This document shows, one piece after another, positions 61,162 through 64,000 of a DNA stretch of 64,000 bases. The notes under the pieces were generated by a model. It worked only from the letters and a program-made list of their open reading frames with translations, did no database searches and was not told where the DNA came from. Within the stretch, counting starts at the first letter, position 1; every line of letters begins with the position of its first letter. Origin of the DNA: Streptomyces sp. Tue 6430 (GTDB lineage: Bacteria; Actinomycetota; Actinomycetes; Streptomycetales; Streptomycetaceae); contig JAKGSH010000010.1 in assembly GCA_021568835.1 (NCBI GenBank), forward strand, positions 3,410,001-3,474,000, written 5' to 3'. The position numbers and the translations under genes are program-made.

Positions 61162-62330
61162 TGACCAAGCGCCGTAGCCGCGGTGACGGCGGCCTGCACT
61201 GGGACGAGAAGAGACAGCGGTGGATCGCCACGGCGAACCTCGGCTTCGACCCGAGCGGCAAACGGATCGTGAAGCGGGGGAGTGGCAAGACCAAGACGGA
61301 GGCAAAGACCAAGCTCAAAGAGGTGCTGCGGGACCACGAAGACGGCCTCGTCATCGCGCCGACCAACTACACGGTGAAGGACGCGGTCACAGACTGGCTC
61401 GCCTACGGCCTGGCCGGCCTCGACCCCAGCACCCTTGCCACCACCACGCTCCTCAGCGAGAAGCACGTCATTCCGGCGCTTGGCGCTCGCAAGCTCCGCG
61501 ACCTCAGCGCGGAGGACGTGGACCGCTGGCTCGCCAAGAAGGCGCAGACCCTCAGCACCCGCACTCTCCAGTCACTCCACTCGTGCCTGAACCGCGCGGT
61601 CAAGCGGGCCATGGCGCGGGACAAGGTGAAGCGCAACGTCGTCGAGCTGTGCTCGGTCCCTCAGGGGCAGGCGGGACGCCCGTCCAAAGCGCTGACGTTC
61701 GCGCAAGCTGAGGCCGTGCTCAACGGCGCCGAGGGGACCTCGATGCACGCCTACATCGTCCTCGCCCTGCTGACCGGTGCCCGTACCGAGGAACTGCGGG
61801 CCCTCACCTGGGATCACGTCTTCCTTAAGGGTCGTCCCGAGATGGATCCGCCGCAGCCTCCCCACATCGCCGTCTGGCGCTCGGTCCGGCGTACCGGAGA
61901 CACCAAGACCCGGAAGTCCCGGCGCACCCTCGCCCTGCCGGCGCGCTGCGTCGAAGCCCTCTGGCAGCAGTTCGAGGATCAGGGCTGGGACCGGCTCGCC
62001 GCCGACGAGAAGTGGGAGGAACACGGGCTCGTCTTCTCCTCGGCCGTGGGCAAGCCGCTCGACGCGGCCAACGTCCGCCGCGCCTTCCGCCAGGCGCTCA
62101 AGGACGTCGACGGGATCAACGCCGACGAGTGGACGCCGCGGGAGCTCCGGCACAGCTTCGTGTCCCTGCTCTCCGACCGGGGAGTCCCGCTGGAAGTGAT
62201 CTCCCGGCTCGTCGGGCACTCCGGGACGGCCGTGACCGAGGAGGTGTACCGGAAGCAGATCCGACCCGTGATCCAGACCGGTGCCGTGGTCATGGACGGG
62301 ATCTTCGGCAGCGATCCGCAGCGGTCGTAG
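61161..62330 (+). CDS. int: Tyrosine recombinase (integrase)
   Basis: A 389-residue site-specific recombinase. Arm-binding N-terminus (GGLHWDEKRQRWIATANLGF), core-binding domain, and catalytic residues Arg in GARTEELRAL, HxxR as RELRHSF (Arg330, His331 region), GHSGTA and nucleophile Tyr363 in TEEVYRKQ. It acts on the tRNA-Pro attachment site 96 bp downstream. ATG 61161. Confidence 0.95.
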   Translation: MTKRRSRGDGGLHWDEKRQRWIATANLGFDPSGKRIVKRGSGKTKTEAKTKLKEVLRDHEDGLVIAPTNYTVKDAVTDWLAYGLAGLDPSTLATTTLLSEKHVIPALGARKLRDLSAEDVDRWLAKKAQTLSTRTLQSLHSCLNRAVKRAMARDKVKRNVVELCSVPQGQAGRPSKALTFAQAEAVLNGAEGTSMHAYIVLALLTGARTEELRALTWDHVFLKGRPEMDPPQPPHIAVWRSVRRTGDTKTRKSRRTLALPARCVEALWQQFEDQGWDRLAADEKWEEHGLVFSSAVGKPLDAANVRRAFRQALKDVDGINADEWTPRELRHSFVSLLSDRGVPLEVISRLVGHSGTAVTEEVYRKQIRPVIQTGAVVMDGIFGSDPQRS

Positions 62331-62374
62331 ACACGCGGGAACCGGTAGTCACGCAGATAGACACGCAGACGAAA

Positions 62375-62414
62375 CAGGTGAGGCACCTACTGAATCTAGT
62401 AGGTGCCTCACCTG
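62375..62414 (-). terminator. Element-borne replacement terminator for tRNA-Pro
   Basis: CAGGTGAGGCACCTACT (62375-62391) pairs perfectly over 17 bp with 62398-62414 around GAATCT. It lies 12 bp from the tRNA 3' end. The stretch ACCTGGTGTTTCTCTGTC beside it mimics the host ACCTGGTACTTCACTGTC at the left border. Confidence 0.8.
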
Positions 62415-62422
62415 GTGTTTCT

Positions 62423-62503
<81 letters not shown>

Positions 62504-62540
62504 CGCTGCTCTACTGCTTGTCGCGGCGACGTCGTTTACT

Positions 62541-63326
62541 TTAGCCCACCGGTGGCTGGAGACGAAATCCGGTTCTGGCGCGGTGGCGGACGGGGTTCGG
62601 GCGGGCGTGGTCGAGGGCGACCAGGAGGACGGCCAGGGCGTAGAGGGAGAGGCCGAGGAGGAGTGCGTTGGCCAGGGTGTGCCTGTAGCCGTGGGCCGCG
62701 GCGTCCAGGAAGGGGTAGAGGTAGCGGTCGGGGGCGCCGGGGGTGATCAGTGCGGCGCGGGCCAGGAAGAAGCCCAGGTAAGCCAGTGGACAGACCAGCC
62801 AGGCGGCCGCCTGGCGCAGGTGCAGGTGGTTCGGGGCCGTCAGCAGCAGCCAGTCCAGGACGGCCGCCGCCGGGATCACCGTGTGCAGGAGGTGGTGGGC
62901 GACCGCGTGCCAGCCCGCCGGGGCGCCGGTGGTGCCCGTCACCGAGTACGGACTCGCCGCGTCCGCCAGCAGCAGGTGGTACACCAGCCCGTTGGCCACG
63001 GCGTAGAGCAGTGCCGCACCCGTCAGGGCGGAGGGGAGGGGGCGGCGGGCCGTCCAGACGCGGCGGGCCGACGCCAGGGTGACCAGGGCCAGCAGGATCG
63101 TGCTCTGGACCGAGAAGTGGCTCAGCACCCGCAGCGGGCTGCCGAGCAGCAGGGCGAGGGCCACGGTCCCGGCCGCCGCCACCGCGACGATCAGCCGGAG
63201 GACGCCCGCCAGCGGGCGGCGTGCCGGGGCCACCACCGCGGAGGCGGGGACGAAGGAGGGCAGGAGCGCGTGCGTCCGTGGGATGGCCGGCAGGTCCGGC
63301 ATGTCCCTGGGTATCGGAGCGGTCAT
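62541..63326 (-). CDS. Pr6Pr family membrane protein
   Basis: A 261-residue protein with six hydrophobic helices (GVLRLIVAVAAAGTVALALLLG, HFSVQSTILLALVTLASA, LTGAALLYAVANGLVYHLLL, HLLHTVIPAAAVLDWLLLT, WLVCPLAYLGFFLARAALI, ANALLLGLSLYALAVLLVALD). Conserved His in HAVAHHLLHTVIP and the FSVQS motif fit the FAR-17a/AIG1-like Pr6Pr group, whose eukaryotic relatives are hydrolases of fatty acid esters. Bacterial function unknown. First gene to the right of the element. Confidence 0.8.
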   Translation of the reverse strand: MTAPIPRDMPDLPAIPRTHALLPSFVPASAVVAPARRPLAGVLRLIVAVAAAGTVALALLLGSPLRVLSHFSVQSTILLALVTLASARRVWTARRPLPSALTGAALLYAVANGLVYHLLLADAASPYSVTGTTGAPAGWHAVAHHLLHTVIPAAAVLDWLLLTAPNHLHLRQAAAWLVCPLAYLGFFLARAALITPGAPDRYLYPFLDAAAHGYRHTLANALLLGLSLYALAVLLVALDHARPNPVRHRARTGFRLQPPVG

Positions 63327-63453
63327 GCCCTCAAACTAGGAAAAAGGGGTGAAAGGGGCGATGCGGGTGGTCCGTTCGGGGGAGAGCGCTTCTCCCCGCC
63401 CGGTCGTCGGCCCCTGGCGCCCGGCCCCGCGGGCGCCGTGCTCCCTCTCCCCT

Positions 63454-64000
63454 CTACTCCTTCTCCACCAACGTAAGCAACGTCACCTCCGGCGGACACG
63501 CGAACCGCACCGGGGTGTAGCGGTTGGTGCCGCAGCCGGCCGACACGTGCAGGTACGCCGTCCGGCTCTCCGCCGTGTGGGTGGACAGGCCCTTCACCCG
63601 GTCCGTGTCCAGGTCGCAGTTGGTGACGAGGGCGCCGTAGAAGGGGATGCAGAGCTGGCCGCCGTGCGTGTGGCCGGCCAGGACCAGGGGGTAGCCGTCC
63701 GCCGTGTACGAGTCCAGGACGCGGAGGTACGGCGCGTGCACGACGCCCATCGAGAAATCCGCCGTCTCCGACGGACCGCCTGCCACCTGCGCGTACCGGT
63801 CCCGCTTGATGTGCGGGTCGTCCAGTCCCGTCAGCTCCACCGACACGCCCTCGACCTTCAGGGTGCCGCGGGTGTTGGTGAGGTTGAGCCAGCCCGCGCC
63901 GTCGAATCCGTCGCGCAGGTCCTCCCACGGGTTGTGGACGACATCGACCGCGGGTGCGTTGCCGTTCAGCCCGTGTCGGCCCTGGGCCTTCTCGAACAGG
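63454..64000 (-). CDS. Metallophosphoesterase, 5' end outside the window
   Basis: The C-terminal ~182 residues are visible. DVVHNPWEDL, VVHAPYLRVLDSYTADGYPLVLAGHTHGGQLCIP (AGHTHGGQ is the GHxH metal motif) and FACPPEVTLLTLVEKE place it in the YkuE/calcineurin-like group, often membrane-linked in streptomycetes. The N-terminal DxH and GNHD motifs would lie beyond base 64000. Confidence 0.87.
   Translation of the reverse strand, partial: LFEKAQGRHGLNGNAPAVDVVHNPWEDLRDGFDGAGWLNLTNTRGTLKVEGVSVELTGLDDPHIKRDRYAQVAGGPSETADFSMGVVHAPYLRVLDSYTADGYPLVLAGHTHGGQLCIPFYGALVTNCDLDTDRVKGLSTHTAESRTAYLHVSAGCGTNRYTPVRFACPPEVTLLTLVEKE

Overview
The window is a very GC-rich, densely packed actinobacterial chromosome segment, almost certainly Streptomyces. 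The signs are third-position G/C codon use, frequent GTG/TTG starts, 4-8 nt start/stop overlaps, and a familiar gene order (pyrE-fba, kynurenine genes, purA, ybaB-recR-ask-asd) ending at a tRNA-Pro gene that carries an integrated actinomycete integrative and conjugative element (AICE). No ribosomal RNA or CRISPR array was seen.

Layout. 1-4.4 kb: end of an aldose epimerase gene, pyrE, fba, a frameshifted DHA2-type drug exporter and a DUF3151 gene. 4.7-8.7 kb: tryptophan-to-anthranilate cluster (tryptophan 2,3-dioxygenase, kynureninase, an alpha/beta-hydrolase likely to be kynurenine formamidase) with a TetR gene, and a 181-bp MITE whose terminal repeat supplies the kynureninase stop codon. 8.9-17 kb: DUF1023 hydrolase, acyltransferase 3, two related NarL-type two-component systems in tandem, a cytochrome P450. 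17-20 kb: ABC exporter divergent from a MarR/GbsR regulator. 20-31.6 kb: lipid-kinase-like protein, purA, GT2/membrane fusion glycosyltransferase with a GntR regulator, class III aminotransferase, Ser/Thr kinase. 31.8-40.5 kb: SLATT-like protein, ybaB, recR, DUF5063, the aspartate pathway pair ask-asd, a SigE-like sigma factor with a membrane-anchored partner, SURF1. 40.7-47.5 kb: S9 peptidase, a two-RCK ion channel-like protein, a UPF0718 permease and its TIGR03943 partner, a zinc-ribbon protein. 48-49.7 kb: a PIN/antitoxin pair and a sulfur-sensing HNH restriction endonuclease candidate.

49.8-62.5 kb is the AICE, bounded by 45-bp direct repeats made of the 3' part of tRNA-Pro(CGG). The right half is a conjugation/replication module resembling the pSAM2 type: a SCO3933-like regulator, FtsK-type translocase, spread proteins, HUH rolling-circle Rep, Xis, Int. 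The middle holds a signalling group (XRE-DUF5753, HATPase, HTH protein, PP2C phosphatase). The left end is lower in GC and holds a four-repeat 91-aa protein, a YjzC-like protein, a degenerate tRNA-Ser(TGA)-like gene with its own terminator, a divergent gene pair around a perfect 21-bp palindrome, and a 152-nt hairpin. A palindrome GTCTAG-N4-CTAGAC recurs before four element transcription units and looks like an element-wide operator. The element also brings a 17-bp-stem hairpin that replaces the host terminator behind the tRNA. Right of the element are a Pr6Pr-like membrane protein and a metallophosphoesterase cut by the window end.

Sequence quality matters here. Seven chromosomal genes (MFS, TetR, formamidase-like hydrolase, ABC permease, Ser/Thr kinase, UPF0718 permease, TIGR03943) each look one base short, in most cases demonstrably within or beside a G or C run. 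That is most simply explained by homopolymer undercalling, so these genes may be intact in the organism. The only frameshift of another kind is a 7-bp tandem duplication in the element's small transfer protein.
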